DNA of 64,000 nt from Camellia lanceoleosa (lineage: Eukaryota > Streptophyta > Magnoliopsida > Ericales > Theaceae). Position numbers and translations under genes: made by a program. The DNA lies in assembly GCA_025200525.1 (NCBI GenBank), contig CM045761.1, positions 79,389,551 through 79,453,550 on the forward strand, given 5' to 3'. The notes below the pieces were generated by a model. The model saw only the letters and a program-made list of their open reading frames with translations. It was not told the DNA's origin and ran no database searches. Shown here one piece after another: positions 1 to 12,561 of the stretch. The stretch's first letter is position 1. Each line of letters begins with the position of its first letter.

Positions 1-626
1 ACACATGAGGCTAAAATGGTACTTTTTGAAGACAACAAGGAGAGGGGATGGCCCTCTCCTTCTTAGGACCCTAAACCACCATCCTCACCACTGAAATCCC
101 TCAAGATTTCAGTGGTGAGGAGGCCCAAACAAGGTGGTCCCGAAGTTTACCAAAAATAGCATAAAATGGGGCCAAACAAGGCCTAAGAGGGGGTAAACTG
201 ACCCCAAACACAAAAGTGTCCTTAATGAAGTATCTTAAACACAAAAAAATAGAAATTTTTTATGTTATACACAAAGCCCAAAACAGCAAGAAAGATAGGC
301 TAAAATCTAGTGCAAGATTGGGGAATATAAAGCAACTAACTCACCCTTGAAGAACACTTGAAGAACAGCCACTCCAGCCACCTTCTTCTGATCAAAACCA
401 ACCCAAAACTTCAAGAACAAACCCTTCAAGCCCCTCAAGGTCGAAGCAAGGTGTAATGGTGTGTGTCTTAGTGCAAAACTAAGGTAGAAACACACTTTCT
501 AGGCTTCCAAACACACACAAAGGATGAGAGAGAGGGAGATATAGAGAGAGAGGGTGATATATATCATATATGTATGTATTAGGGCTGGTTTTTTGCTGAA
601 CCAAGACAAAGGAGGGGATGGGTTTC

Positions 627-633
627 TTTTATA
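627..633 (-). promoter_or_regulatory. LTR TATA box (TATAAAA)
   Basis: TATAAAA on the minus strand, about 280 bases downstream (in the transcribed direction) of the GGCCGG-rich cluster. A TATA box sits at the equivalent place in the LTR ending at 60,404 (59,205-59,211). Confidence 0.55.
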
Positions 634-910
634 AAGCAAGGAAAATGACATAAAGCTTCTCAAAGAAGCCATACAAAAGGGTCAAAGGGACCAAGCTTCT
701 AAGAGAAGTTAATGCAAAGGTGCAAGATTCTTGAGGAAGCCAAGACAAGGGGTCAAAGCTTCCTCAAGAAGCCTTGAGAAAAGGGTGTAAAAAGTGGGTC
801 AAAAGGGTGCAAAGGGTGCAAAACAGCCACACACGTGCATGGGGAGCAGAGTCTGTGCATTCTAGCTGGCACAGCTGGCATCCATTCAATCTATAGAATA
901 CTCCGAAAGG

Positions 911-982
911 TCGTCGGCTAGCAAACTTGGTTGGTCGGCCATCTTTTCTGGCCGGTCGGCCATCTATTTGGCCGGTCGGCAG
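911..982. promoter_or_regulatory. GGCCGG-rich module of the LTR promoter (decayed copy)
   Basis: Several copies of GGTCGGCCA and TGGCCGGTCGGC stand in tandem. The other LTRs have perfect palindromic GGCCGGCCGGCC at this place. The differences here are mostly C/T or G/A transitions inside CpG, as expected for a methylated old copy. Confidence 0.6.
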
Positions 983-1761
983 GAAAAATCTGCTCTGCAG
1001 GTCCAACTTCAAACGGGCATAACTTCTTCATATGAACTCCTTTTTAGGTCATTCTTGTGTCAAAATTGAAGCCCCAGAAGTAAGCTTTCCAATGGCACCA
1101 GCCTTGCATCAAAATTCTAAATATACAAAAAGGTATGCTTGTTTTAGTGAAGGCTGCTCAGTTTCGGTCCAACCGGGATGATGCCCAACTTCAACCAATC
1201 ATATCTCTGCCCTCCGGTCTCGGATTTAAGAGATTATTGAATGAAAAATGAAGCCCCGGAAGTCTTCTTTCCAACAGTGGTGGCCTCATAGCTTAACTCC
1301 AAGTTTATAGACAAATATGCTTGATTTAGCGAGGACTGCTCGTCCCTCTCTTAGCAATTCTTGCCTATCTTTTTCTCCAACTTAGTTTCTCCCCTCTTCT
1401 CCTCTTTTCTTCAACTTCAAACCCCTAAGCAAGGTGTTTTGAAAGATTTTTCAAAGATTTCATCTCTCTTTCATTCATTTCCACTTTGTCCTTGCTCGGT
1501 TTACCGAAAAGCACAACGTTTGACAAAATGCGAGCCTCGGAACATCGCAAAAATTTTATTTCAAAAAAAAATGTTTTGAAAGAGAGGGTTTAAGGTCTAA
1601 AAACCATTCAAAATAGCTTTGGTCCAAAATGGGGTGTGAAGTTGAGATTTGTCTCTCTCCTTGCCGAAAAAATTGAACCTTTGCCCTAAACACCTTTTAC
1701 CACCAAGTAAACCATCAGTAACGCCCAAGTCTCAAGGGCGGTCAAAAATGGGGTGTCTACA

Positions 1762-4088
1762 AGTTCTCATACGCTTCATATACATGTCATGTAAACCATG
1801 CTTGCTAGCCAATGTTGCATGCTATTTTAGTCCATCATGTTAGCATCTTTTGGTCATGATTTGAACTTGAAATGTTCATGTTTTGGGACTTCCTTGGCTC
1901 TGTCTTTGTGCTTCATAGTCAAATAATGCATGCTTTGTATAGCTATAAGTCAATACATGTGCCTAGTTTTGAGTTTCGGGCCTCATCTCATGCATCGGGT
2001 GCCATATTTCCATGTTTCGGGACCTTTTAGCATCATGTTTCTGTGCTGGAATTTACATGTTTGAATGCCATGCTTCATCCTTGCCATGCCTTGTTAGAGT
2101 TGCATGTTGTGCCTTAGGTTCGGTCCTCGGTTTGCGTGCATGTGTACACGCATTTCGGTAGTCTCATTTTTATCTTATGGCTACTGATGTGAGTGTGGCT
2201 GAGGTTCACTCATGTTGGTGTAAGTCCATCGTGCATTGTGTATGCCATTTTAGTCCATAGCATTGTGTATGTTAGGTTGTATGTTAGAGCATTGTGTATG
2301 CCATATTAAATCAAGCATTGTGTATGCCATTTCATAGCATTGCGTATGCTAGGTTGTATGTTAGTCGCATTCATGCATGTCATGCATATTGCATTGTGTT
2401 TGGGATAGGAGTTAGCCCAAACACGGGAAACGAGGGACGTTTCGTACTCCGAGTGACGAAACGTGTCTCAATTCCCGGTCACCGACACTCCGGATTAACC
2501 ATGATGGAGTCTAGGCCTTGTTGTGTTTATATGTGCATTCATTTCATATTGAGTCGTGCAATTCGACTCTTCGGCCATCATGCATCGAGATGCGTGATTG
2601 GTGGCACGAGGATCGAGGCAAGCATACATATGTGAAAATACATTGCCATGCCCCTTTCTTGCTCTCTGTTGCAGCAAATCAGAAATCGGCAGTCTTTTGG
2701 AGTTTCGTGCAATATTCCAGGCTTAATTGTAAACAGAGGCTAATTAGGGCATTGCAATGGATTTCCGCGCAAGGCAACTCAAGCACGCATCATTCATCAT
2801 TCGGAACAGAGCTGAGGCGGTCCATGGGCTTGCATGCTAATTTACCTGCTTTCCTAGATTAATTTGTTAATTAATTAGGATTTTGTATTTATTCAGACTG
2901 TACTATTCATTTGGACTGTATATTATTTATTCGGACCCTCCGAGAGAGGGCACAACTGTAATAAGTGTGCGTGCGTGTGATGTATGTCTTCCAACCCCAC
3001 GTCTTTCTCCCTTTTATTTACCAGCTTATGATGGTTAGTTTAGGGCGTGTTTCAATCAGCATACAGTATGATAGCATGTTTGCATTCATTCATCTATTTT
3101 GCATGCACTGGGCTCGGCGCATCATACTAACTGCATTGTATTTCAATTCCGAGTTGAATACTTGTTAGTTGTAGCATTTCACATGCCATCTTTAGAATAG
3201 CCGAGCCTGCTATAGTTGCATTTTTGCATGTGTTGCATTAGGTATTTCTATATAGTTAGGATCATGCATGATTTCTAACATAGCTTCTGTTTTGGGCTTG
3301 GAGTACTCGGCAAGTTTTATGCTTTAGCATCCTTGCACGCGTGTGAGTGACTGCCATGAATAGTATGCTTACCATGAGGCTACGTGCTTATGTGATATAT
3401 CTGCCTGAGTGCCTGTGGATGAAGGTTGGGTTATTTGGATTGGAACAAATCATCGACTGTGAGTTTTAAGCCCGCTAGATAGTAGCAAAACCATCTTTTC
3501 TAAGCCCACCTGAGGGTGGCAAAATCTGCATTTTAAGCCTACTTGCGAGTAGCAAACCATCTGCCAAAAATGAACATGAAATGCTTTGTTCCAATTCAGG
3601 CGATCCAGTCTATACTTGTATGCTGTGCGCATCACATAGTAAATCTAGGCTAATAACCGGAATAATAACGCATAATGTTTTCAAAACTAGATATCATGGT
3701 TAGTAGAGGCCGATCTTTGATCGGGCGAGCGGGGGTGCTCACGAAGTGACCTTCCCCAATCATACCAAAGTTCCCGAGCCGAGGCAACTTTGGTGATGAC
3801 GGACACGTGGCCTTAGGCAAACGAGTCAGGGTTTCCTAAATTTTTCCAAAAATAAAATATTTAGGTGACGACTCTGTATCTGGCAAAGCAGTCTATGTTT
3901 AGCACTTCTTTAAAAAAAAAATTTGTTTTCAAAAACGATTTTCCGGATTTGAACTCTTTGATGATTCATCGGTCTTGCATTGCACTCTGTGAGATTTGAT
4001 ACAGGACCGTGACATTGAGTCCTGAACTATAGTGAGCCCAACAGAACAAAACGGGATCTCCCTCCTAGGACGTTCGGGGATGTCTACA
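1762..4088 (+). repeat. Inverted Ogre-type LTR fragment, U5-side part
   Basis: This is the reverse complement of the left part of the LTRs to the right. It ends with GGGGATGTCTACA, the inverse of TGTAGAC..CCCC that opens each LTR. Recognisable blocks in inverted order are the repeated AGCATTGTGTATGCC text (2,225-2,400), the block ending at 3,640 that mirrors 56,165-56,300, and the hairpin at 3,710-3,724. Its inner end (about 1,762) matches the LTR interior near 57,910. Because it follows 1-1,761 directly, the two halves of the LTR are in opposite orientations. Confidence 0.85.
3710..3724. other. Conserved LTR hairpin CCGATC-TTT-GATCGG
   Basis: A perfect 6-bp stem with a 3-base loop. The same hairpin occurs in all other LTR copies: 28,813-28,827, 29,449-29,463, 50,234-50,248 and 56,002-56,016. 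The inner pair has the GGTC/GACC form in the second and third of these. Confidence 0.6.
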
Positions 4089-5770
4089 TGAAGCTGAAGA
4101 CTGTTTTCTCATTCAATGATTTCAAGGTGGAGTTTGAAAAAAAAAGTTATGAATGAGGTAAAAGTGAGAGATGGGGATGGAAGGTTAGCATTATTAACTT
4201 TCAAATCAGAGCAACTGTGATGCCCCCAAAATATAATACAAATAATCCATTCCATAAGATCTATGAATATAAATAAATAATATACTTCATTCATCAGAGT
4301 TTCTATTATAAAAAATATTACATGCATTATATATTTATAAACATTCATTCTGAATTTATAGCAAGTAACACAAGTTAATGATAACAAAATAAATGCCGTA
4401 CAGGCTTACATCTTTTCAAGATATTACATGGTTATAACAAAAGAAAGAGTCTTAAGTTCTCTATATATATAAAGCCCTCGGCTTGAATAAACATTTAGAC
4501 ATAAATATAACAAAATAGAGCCTTCAACCCTTAGTCCTCCCAATCTACGATCTTGGAGGAAACATATCATCTGTACCTAAAAAAGGTTTCCCAAGTAGGG
4601 TGAGCCAAGGTCCAGTAGAAACAATCTAATACAATGTATGAATTTTAACTAAGATATAAATGTCAGATAAATGTTCAACATTCATGATCAACTTGCATTC
4701 TTCTCATAATCATTCAACACTAATATTCACACCTCAATCCATTCTCAACTATTCATTTCGAATTAATTCATTTCATTCCAAGTCATATGGAAAATATACA
4801 TAATTGTTCAAATGATCCAACTGAAACTACAACTCAGTGGTTTCCTATCCACGTAACCATCACACAAACACTTTAACCTTGCCATTTTACAGAAATTTAG
4901 TCCGCGAGATCAGCACCCATGTATTCACAAGATTTTGGGACTTTCCTGGACACTCTAGTCAACTTAATTATCACTGAAGTCCATCTCCTATCTCCTTCCA
5001 AACAATGGAGTGCATCTCCTTTCTTCTTCCAAAAATATTATATATATACAATGTATTTAAATTCATCGTTATATACAATGACTAACTGTAACACATGTTC
5101 AATGCCTTAATCCTACCATCATATTCAATGACAACTTAAATGATTAGTTTCAATTCACCTAATCATCATACAATTTCTACAACAATCCTAGCTATCCTCC
5201 ACCAATAGCCCAATACAGATATTTCTAAACAAATATACAATCTTTATAACAGATAATTTATCAAATTGTCTAAGAATGAGCGATTAAACAAATCCAACTA
5301 CACCCTTCATTTACACCTTTTCCCAATTTCACATTTCTCACATTAATTTCATTATTTATACTAAATAATATTCAAAACACATTTAGGGTAAATCTCCACC
5401 TTACTCAAATATTAATCCAAAGGCTAAAATTCACCATTATAACACAAGATATCCTCCTATTCAATACCCCATAATCATCTATGGAACACAATATAGAAAT
5501 TGCTTTTTCAATTTGAGAATAAACCCTAAGTTTACCTAAAAACCCCCAAAATTTCCACTATTTATACATAACCACAAATAACTAGGTTAAAACTCATACC
5601 AAAGTATAGAATATCCTTACCTGAAAAGAAAAAGATGAGCCAAGCAACTGAGAACCCCAAAAGTGCCGAAATCCAACTCTAATTGGTTCAAAGAGAAGAT
5701 CTTGAGAAGCTCCACCTTTTTTTATCAATGGGAGTAGGGTGGAGAGATCAAAGGATCTAGACCAAAATGT

Positions 5771-5772
5771 AA

Positions 5773-5799
<27 letters not shown>
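5771..5799. repeat. (AG)n microsatellite
   Basis: An uninterrupted run of AG dinucleotides inside the solo LTR. Confidence 0.9.
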
Positions 5800-5803
<4 letters not shown>

Positions 5804-5888
5804 TAGAGAGAGAGGCTCTGAACTTTAGGGCTTTGGCTTAAAAGATATGAAAAAGTGATGTAAAAAGTGTTTTTCGCAATTTGATATA

Positions 5889-6214
5889 TGCGTAGTCCGC
5901 TCGAGTGGAGAGTTTGATGCTCGAGCGTCAGACACAAACTTTCATTCCGCTCGAGCGCAGAATGCACACCTTCTAAACTTTTGCAGATGACAAACCAACT
6001 GCTTGATCTCAAGAAGGGACGCTTGAACGCATACCCACTCAAGCGTAGGAAACACCACTTGAGCGTGAAAACGTTTCTCCAGCATTTTTGTAGAAGTGCA
6101 GAGTACTGGGAGTTTACAACTCCCACTCAAGCGCGAGAAATTCCGCTCAAGGGGAGGACCAAAATTTACATATCTCGCTCGAGCGCAAGAATGGTCGCTC
6201 GAGCGAAGGACCAA
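5889..6214. repeat. Dispersed palindromic decamer cluster (CGCTCGAGCG), partly decayed
   Basis: About a dozen copies of CGCTCGAGCG or one-base derivatives (CTCAAGCG, CTTGAGCG, CTCGAGTG), separated by about 15-30 bases. Most derivatives are CpG transitions. The same decamer recurs in better condition at 26,651-26,880. Confidence 0.75.
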
Positions 6215-7722
6215 AAATCTGGGCAACACAAGGTTTGAAAACTAAGTAGCCAACCTGTTCTAAACGCAACCACAACAACCCAAGGACCAATTTCAAAGGT
6301 ATACAAGGGAAGAAGAGGATTAACAACAATACAAAAACACCAAACCTGAGTCCGAAACATCACAAGAGTCGGGTCAAAATCGGGATCGCTATAGCAACAT
6401 ATGAAGGAAGAAAGACCATATATTGAAGAATAGATTTTTGATTGGTGTGACTCCATAAGTGATTTGGAAATGGGGAAGTTTATCGCTTAAGAGAGGTGTG
6501 TGTGGATTACTTGTGTGGGTGTTCTATTTAATTTGTGGAGTGTTAACACCTTTAGACATATTGGTATCCTCTGGGGGGAAGTTATTCAGTTTGATGAGAG
6601 CATTACTACTCACAAATCCTTCCAGTATGGTAAGGTAAGAGTAATCACAAACAGGTTTGAGTTTATTAACTCGGTGATCAATGTCGAATGCAATGGAAAT
6701 ATTTTCCCAGTTCGTGTATGTGAAGACGCACCAGTATCAGTCCATCAATGTGTCTGTTTGCAAAAAATCAGTGAGGAGGTTGATTCCAAAACCCAGGAAG
6801 AGGTTGACCAATTGTCAAAAAATGGCAAAGGAGATAAGGAGGAGGATGAGCATGCAAATGCAGAGAAGAAGGATATGGTTAGAAAAGATGGTGAGGAAAT
6901 CAAAGAGAAGGGTATGGTGGACACAGGTACAAAGGAAAAGGAAGGAAGCAATAAATGGGAGTCTGACTCAGCTGTAAAAGAGTTAGAATGTGATCTAGGA
7001 AACACAATTGTCAGATGTGATAGCATGGAGGAAGGTTTGGATCAGTTGGGAAATTCAAGAAAAGATGTGGGAAATCAAATTCAAACAGTGGAAGGACATA
7101 TTTGCACTCTTGGGTTTATTAGGAGTGTTAGTGGGTCAAAAGGTAAAGGGCCCAATATAAATGTAGAGGTAGTGTTGAATAGAGCACAGCCTGGGGTCTT
7201 GGCTAATGGGCCTATCATAGAAGATTCTCACTTAAGTGATTGTGCAGATCAAACCTAGAAGTGTCCACTGGTTATACATTTGGCCCAGCAAGGAGTGAAA
7301 ATAATAGGTACCACATCAAAAAAGGGGACGACTATTGCAAAAGATAACAAACAAAGTAGGAGGTCAGGATCTGAACTGAAGAAAAGGGAAAAGCTCAGCC
7401 AAAAGCAAGTCAAGAAAAAAGGTGTGTTGTTCAGCAACTGTCTTCAGAGTGGAGCCATTTTTAGAGCAGGAGTTGCAACAATATCACTATCAATTTCACA
7501 GTGCAGACTCAAGGAGAAGGCAAAAATTTTTAAATGAAGCACAAGCTACAGTTCAAGTAGGAAAAATTCTAGGGCTGAATTATGAAAGGAATGAGAATGA
7601 TGTGGTAAGCAAAATAATTGAGTTAGAAGAAAATGATCTAGTAAGAATGGAAGGTGAAGGTGCAACTTCTTAAGCCAATGGGGTTATTATTAGAAGGATT
7701 GGTGAATGATAATAGTTTCTTA

Positions 7723-10700
7723 ATGAAGATATTATCTTGGAATGTAGGAGGTCTAAGAAGGCCTGAAAAGAGGGGAAAAATTAAGACTTTGGTGAAGGAA
7801 AGAAAGATTGATGTATTATTGTTACAACAAACAAAGAGATGCAGTGTTGATTAAAACCTTATTAAGTCACTTGGCCATGGGAGGAGATGGATTACATGGA
7901 GACTGATGCTGAGGGTAGTGTTGGAGGTTTGCTATGCTTATGGAATCCAACAATCTTTGAATTAAAGAAGAGTTGCAGTAATAGAAACTTCATTCTATTG
8001 TCAAGTACTTCATGCCAATCTTTTGAATGAGTTATTATAAATATTTATGTACCAAATGAAGTTTTGAAAAGAAGACAGCTTTGGGAATCCCTAGTGAAGC
8101 TTAAATCCAATTTTTTAAGACCTTGGTGTATAGGTGGGGATTTTAATGAAATTAGATTTATGAGTGAAAGGAAAGGGTGCTCAAGAAGGAATACTTGGAT
8201 GAAGGACTTTAATAAGTTGATTGATAATTTGAAGTTGTTAGATATTCCAATGTTAGGCAGAACATTTACATGGTGTAATGCTTTGGATGGGGATAGGTGG
8301 AGTAGGATTGATAGATTCCTAATTGATCATAGGTGGTTGGAAAAGTTTTCATTTAAACAGTGGAGGCTACCTAGAAGTATATCCAACCATTGTCTAATAG
8401 TGCTTATAGAGGATGAGAGGGGTTGGGGTCCAAAACCATTTAGATTTATAAATGCTTGGAGCTTGCACACTGAATTTAAGGCTGAAGTGAAGAAATTTGG
8501 GAAAACAATCAGGTCAGTTGTTGGGCTAGCTTCAAGATAATGAAAAAGTTGGGAAATCTACGAGCACATCTCAAAAGATGGAATTGTGAAGTTTTTGGAA
8601 ATATTGATGAGCAATTGAGGAAAGCTGAGGATGAACTCCATGAATGGGATCTATAAGCTGAAAGTAGGAACCTATAAGAAATTGAGACTAAAAGAATAAG
8701 AGAGGTTAAGAGGTCAGTTTGGGAATTGAGCAAAAAAAAAAAGGAGTGGTTGTGGAAGCAAAAATCCAAAATGACATGGGCAGAAAATGGGGAGAAAAAC
8801 ACAAAGTTCTTTCATATAATGGAAAGCAAAAGATAGAGGAAAAATTTGCTGGACTTTGTAAATGAGAATGGTGTTAATTATGATCAGCCAAATGGAATTA
8901 AACATGCAGTGGTGAGATTTTTCAGCCAGCTATTTACTGATGATTAGAGGAATAGACCAAAATTGTCAGGTGCTTTTGCCTTAATTAGTCCTACAGAATC
9001 ATCTAGAGTGTTAGAGGCAGAGTTTATAGAGGATGAAATCTAGAAAGCAGTTAAAGATTGTGATGGTAACAAAGCTCTGGGGCTTGATCATTTTAATTTA
9101 ACCTGTATACAGAAATGCTGGAACGTAATGAAAGGGGAGATAATGTAGCTTATGAATGAATTCCACTCTAATGGTAAATTAGCCAGAGGAGTGAACAACT
9201 CTTTTATTACCTTAATTCCCAAAAAAGATAACCCCTCGGGTTTGACAGATTATAGGCCCATTAGTTTGGTAAGTTCTATATTCAAAATAGTAGCCAAGGT
9301 TTTATCAAGAAGATTGAGAAAGGTGCTTCCAAAGATCATCAGTGAAATGCAAATAGCCTTTTTAAGTGGAAGATGCATTCTGGATGGGGTGTTAATTGCC
9401 AATGAAGTGGTGTATTGGTGGAAAAGATCAAAGAAGAAAGGTATCATCCTAAAGTTGGACTTTGAGAAGGCATATGATTTGGTAAACTGGGAGTTCTTGT
9501 ATTCAATGATGAGCAACTTTGGTTTTGGGGAGAAATGGGTGTGGTGGATGAAGACTTGTATCTCTACAGAGTATCATTGCTAGTAAATGGTTCACCTACA
9601 TCAGAATTTTTTCCAATGAAAGGCCTTAGGCAAGGTGATCCACTTTCACCCTTTCTTTTTAACATTGTTGCAAAGGGCCTTAATATACTAATGGAAAGAG
9701 CAAGAGAAGTGGGTTTGATTAGAAGAGCTTCAATCGAAACAAATGAACTGAAATTATCTCATCTTCAATTTGCAGATGATACGATCATATTTTGTGAAGC
9801 AAATTGGGAGGAAATAATTGCTATCAAGAGAATTCTAAGATTTTTTTGAGATAATATCAGGACTTAAAATTAATTTCCACAAAAGTCAAGTGTGTAGGAT
9901 AGGTTTTCATGATGATTTAGTGAAGGAATTTGCAAAAAGACTCGATTGCCATAGTAAGAAGCTACCTTTGAAATATCTAGGTATGCCTTTAGCAAATCCA
10001 AGGACAAAGAGTACCTGGCAGCTTGTGGTGGAAAAGTTCAAGAAGAAGTTAGCTTTACGGAAGAGAAGGTTCTTGTCTTTTGCAGGGAGATTAACCTTGA
10101 TAAGATCAGTGATGTCAAGTTTACATGTTTATTTCTTATCCTTGTTCAAAATGCCAGTGGGTATTGTAAGATCAATTGATACAATTCAATCTAATTTTCT
10201 TTGGGGAGGATCTGAAGTGAGGATAAAAGTACATCTAGTTAGTTGGAAGGAGGTTTGCTTGAGCAAGATTCAAGGAGGATTAAGGGTTCGGAATCTTAGG
10301 GAGGTAAATGATTACCTACTATTAAAGTTGTGGTGGAGGTATGGAAGAGAGGAGAATGCATTGTGGAAACAAGTGCTATGCAGTAAGTATGGAGGGATTG
10401 GTGGCAAAGGGAGTCCACTATCAGTGGATCTAGGTTTGTTGTCTTTTTTGTGGCAGGATGTATTGTCAATTAATTCATCTAATTCTGCCTTGAGTGGATT
10501 TTTTTGGAATAACATTAAAACAGTGGTGGGTAATGGTAAAAGGATTCAGTTTTGGGTTGATAGTTGGTTTAACAATCAGAGTCTCTGTGAAGTCTTTCCC
10601 AGATTGTTCTCATTGTTATCTGAGAAAGATGCTTCACTGTTGTATTTTTTTCCAAAGGAAAGGTGAGGGTTGGGACTGGAAGTACTGAAGCTGTATGATT

Positions 10701-11363
10701 TGATGTAGATAGCACCTAATCTGAATGCATTGGTTGATGATTCTTGGTCCTGGCTGGCACACTCCTCTGGCTCTTTTGCTGTGGCATCAGTTTGGAATTG
10801 GGTGAAATCATCCAAAGGGCTTGAAATTATAATTACAAAGAGCATTTGGAGTAATATAGCCCCCTATCTCCCCCCAAAGTGTAATTTCTGAGTTGTCTAG
10901 CTTGGAGAGGCAAGTTTTAAGTCCTTAGATTTCTTGCTTAGGATTGGAGTGTTGAATCATAATGCCAACACTTTGTGTGTTTTGTAAATATAAAGTGGAG
11001 TCCATGAATCATGTGTTACTGCATTGTCATATGATTTGGAGAGTTTGGGCTGATATTGTCAAATGGTGGAATTTGAATTGGGTTATCCCTGGCTCTGTGG
11101 AGGCTATTTTGCACTGATGGTCAGGTACAAAATGTAAGGTTCAGGTGAAGGAAATGTGGAAGATAGTCCTATTAGCTTTGATGTGGTCTGTGTGGAAACT
11201 CAGGAATGAGTGTCTGTTTAAAGAGGCAAAGCCAGATTTTGCAGAGTTGGTTGAGTTGGTAAAAGTTAGAGTTGCTATGTGGGCAAAAGCTAATTTGAAA
11301 GAGTTGAAATACTCAGCTCATGATTTAGTCTCTAATTTGGAGCAGGTATGCTATTGTGTGTAG
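7723..11363 (+). pseudogene. LINE ORF2: AP endonuclease, reverse transcriptase, zinc-finger region
   Basis: ORF2 of the L1 LINE, the enzyme that nicks target DNA and copies the LINE RNA there. It starts with M-K-I-L-S-W-N-V-G-G-L at 7,723, the endonuclease N-terminus. The GGDFNEI motif is near 8,130-8,150 and the R-I-D-R-F-L-I segment near 8,310. The final endonuclease motif, normally S-D-H, reads S-N-H (Asp to Asn). RT follows from about 9,050: L-I-P-K-K, D-Y-R-P-I-S-L, D-F-E-K-A-Y-D, G-L-R-Q-G-D-P-L-S-P and an intact F-A-D-D at 9,769-9,780. The C-terminal zf-RVT-like region runs to the stop at 11,363. Frameshifts near 9,570 and 9,850 and stops, for example near 7,852, 8,655, 8,945 and 9,040, disable it. 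Confidence 0.9.
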
Positions 11364-12561
11364 CAGGGTGTTGCTGCTATAGGAATAGAGTGAATCTAGT
11401 TGCTACTGCTGCTAGTCTGCTACTGATGAGAGGTTTACTACTGGCTTTTTCTAGGCTGCATCCTGGGTTTGTTTCTAATTTTGGAAGGATGTTTAGTGTT
11501 GTGGGGCTACTGCTTAGAGGTAATTTTGGAATGAGGTTTCTAATCAAATTTGGGGCTACTGTAGAGTTGATTGAGTTGGTATAGGGTGTTGCTAGTTTTC
11601 TGGGCTACTATTGAACTTTCTAATCAAATTTGGGGCTACTGCTACTCCTGCTGCTAATCTGCTGATGGTGAAAAGTCTGCTGCTGGTTTTTTGGGCTGTA
11701 TCTGGGTTTTTTTTGCAAATTTGGCATGAGGTTTTGGTCTTGTGCGACTGCTGCTTTGGGCTAATCTTGGAATGGTGGTTGAGTCTGCTGTGAATTATGA
11801 TATGCTGTTGGACTACTATGTTGTGCTATTGTTGGACTGTAATGCTGAGTCTGCTGTTGTTGGAATGCTCTACTTTGTTGAGTCTACTATTAGAAGCTAG
11901 CTGCAAGTCCTGGTGGTGATCTGTTTTGGTGGATTGTTATGCTCAGAAGGGGATTGATGCGCTCAACAGTGGACTGTTATTTTGGACTGCTATGCTTAGA
12001 AGGGGTTGTTAGTCTTGGTTCAATTTTGAGGGGTTCCCGATTCTTTGGTGAAGTATTGTATCAGAACTGGGGGCTAAATGTTATGGCTCAAGTCTGGTGT
12101 TTTTGTCTTGGTCTCATCAATTAAGCAGGGCTACTGAATGAGGGTTGCTTCTTGTTTTGAAATGTTTGGTTAATTTGATTGGAGTTCAAGGCAGCAAGGT
12201 TCTTGAAATGTTTTGAAATGCTCGATGGTTTATTGCACTGGCCTCTTACTGCTACAGAATGTTGTAGGAATGGATTGCTTAGCAATGGCTGCAATTCATG
12301 GGTGAAATGCTCTTTTGGTTTGCTCATGGCCGCTGTGAAGTTTTTGCTCATGGCTGCAACTCAGGGGTGAAATGCTTTTCCAGTTGCTGGTTTTTTCTTT
12401 TTTTTTGCTTTTGCTCTGATTGTTGGTCTCTCACCAACTAGGAGGTTGGAGCTCGACATAGCTCCAAGCTCTTCCTTATTGATGTAACTTATCATACTTT
12501 GTATGTGTTTCATCAATAAAGTCTTCTTTTTGCTGATCAAAAATATATATATATATATATA
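11364..12561 (+). other. LINE 3' UTR, TGCTGCT-rich, with terminal AT tract
   Basis: No coding region. The strand is strongly T/G-rich with repeated CTGCTGCTGG- and GGGCTACTG-like words (11,370-12,000). It ends with CTCCAAGCTCTTCCTTATTGATG-like text, CAATAAAGTC and TTTGCTGATCAAAA, then (AT)n to about 12,561. The same ending closes the two truncated LINEs downstream. Confidence 0.75.

Larger units (their letters stand above)
1..1761 (-). repeat. Ogre-type LTR, U3-side part, cut by window edge
   Basis: This stretch ends in GTGTCTACA, the same terminus as the LTRs at 29,115-33,519, 49,900-54,288 and 55,667-60,404. It follows the LTR at 58,150-60,404 segment by segment: the dyad of CCACTGAAATC-like text near 90-115, the GGCCGG-rich cluster near 910-980, and the 'aacttcaaccaatcatatct' text near 1,185. 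Transcription of this family runs on the minus strand, so this is the U3 side. The left end lies outside the window. No polypurine tract follows the terminus. Instead an inverted LTR piece is joined directly. Confidence 0.85.
4216..6393. mobile_element. Old solo LTR with 5-bp target duplication GCAAC
   Basis: It begins TGTGATGCCCCC and ends GGGATCGCTATA, imperfect inverted ends (TGTGATGCCCC against TATAGCGATCCC). GCAAC flanks both sides (4,211-4,215 and 6,394-6,398). Removing it restores the LINE ORF1 text. The interior is AT-rich and carries a GA microsatellite (about 5,771-5,799) and a cluster of CGCTCGAGCG-type decamers (5,889-6,214). It shares the decamer cluster and the following 'aaaaatctggg' text with the solo LTR at 25,317-27,926. 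The terminal CA has decayed to TA. No coding region is visible. Confidence 0.75.
4089..7258 (+). pseudogene. LINE ORF1 (nucleic-acid-binding protein), split by a solo LTR
   Basis: The ORF1 text 4,089-4,215 continues at 6,399 once the solo LTR and one GCAAC copy are removed. The best part is 6,500-7,258 (252 codons). It opens with a segment of the type W-I-x-C-x-G-V-x-x-x-L-W-S-V-x-T-F-R-x-I-G, characteristic of plant L1 ORF1 (DUF4283-type region). A Lys/Glu-rich low-complexity region follows (about residues 90-160). ORF1 proteins of this type bind the LINE RNA. No CCHC knuckle is visible here. The part after 7,258 to about 7,720 is open only in short pieces. Confidence 0.75.
4089..12561 (+). 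mobile_element. L1-type LINE, near full length, decayed
   Basis: A plant L1 LINE with an ORF1 part, an ORF2 with AP-type endonuclease, reverse transcriptase and C-terminal zinc-finger region, a 1.2-kb 3' UTR, and a terminal CAATAAAGTC..TTTGCTGATC followed by A/T-rich simple sequence. An old solo LTR (4,216-6,393) interrupts ORF1, and the 5' end is cut by the LTR piece ending at 4,088. Many stops and frameshifts make it inactive. Two further 5'-truncated copies of the same family lie just downstream (to 14,180 and to 15,719) with the same 3' end. Confidence 0.9.

Noticed and set aside
2294..2862. Overlapping open frames of about 113 codons
   Set aside because: They lie within an LTR fragment, and the equivalent LTR regions (30,435-30,740, 51,206-51,670, 57,045-57,353) give similar frames without coding features.
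6364..6393. LTR end at ACATCACA (6,358-6,365) for the left solo LTR
   Set aside because: No target duplication matches there, whereas GCAAC matches exactly when the end is placed at 6,393.
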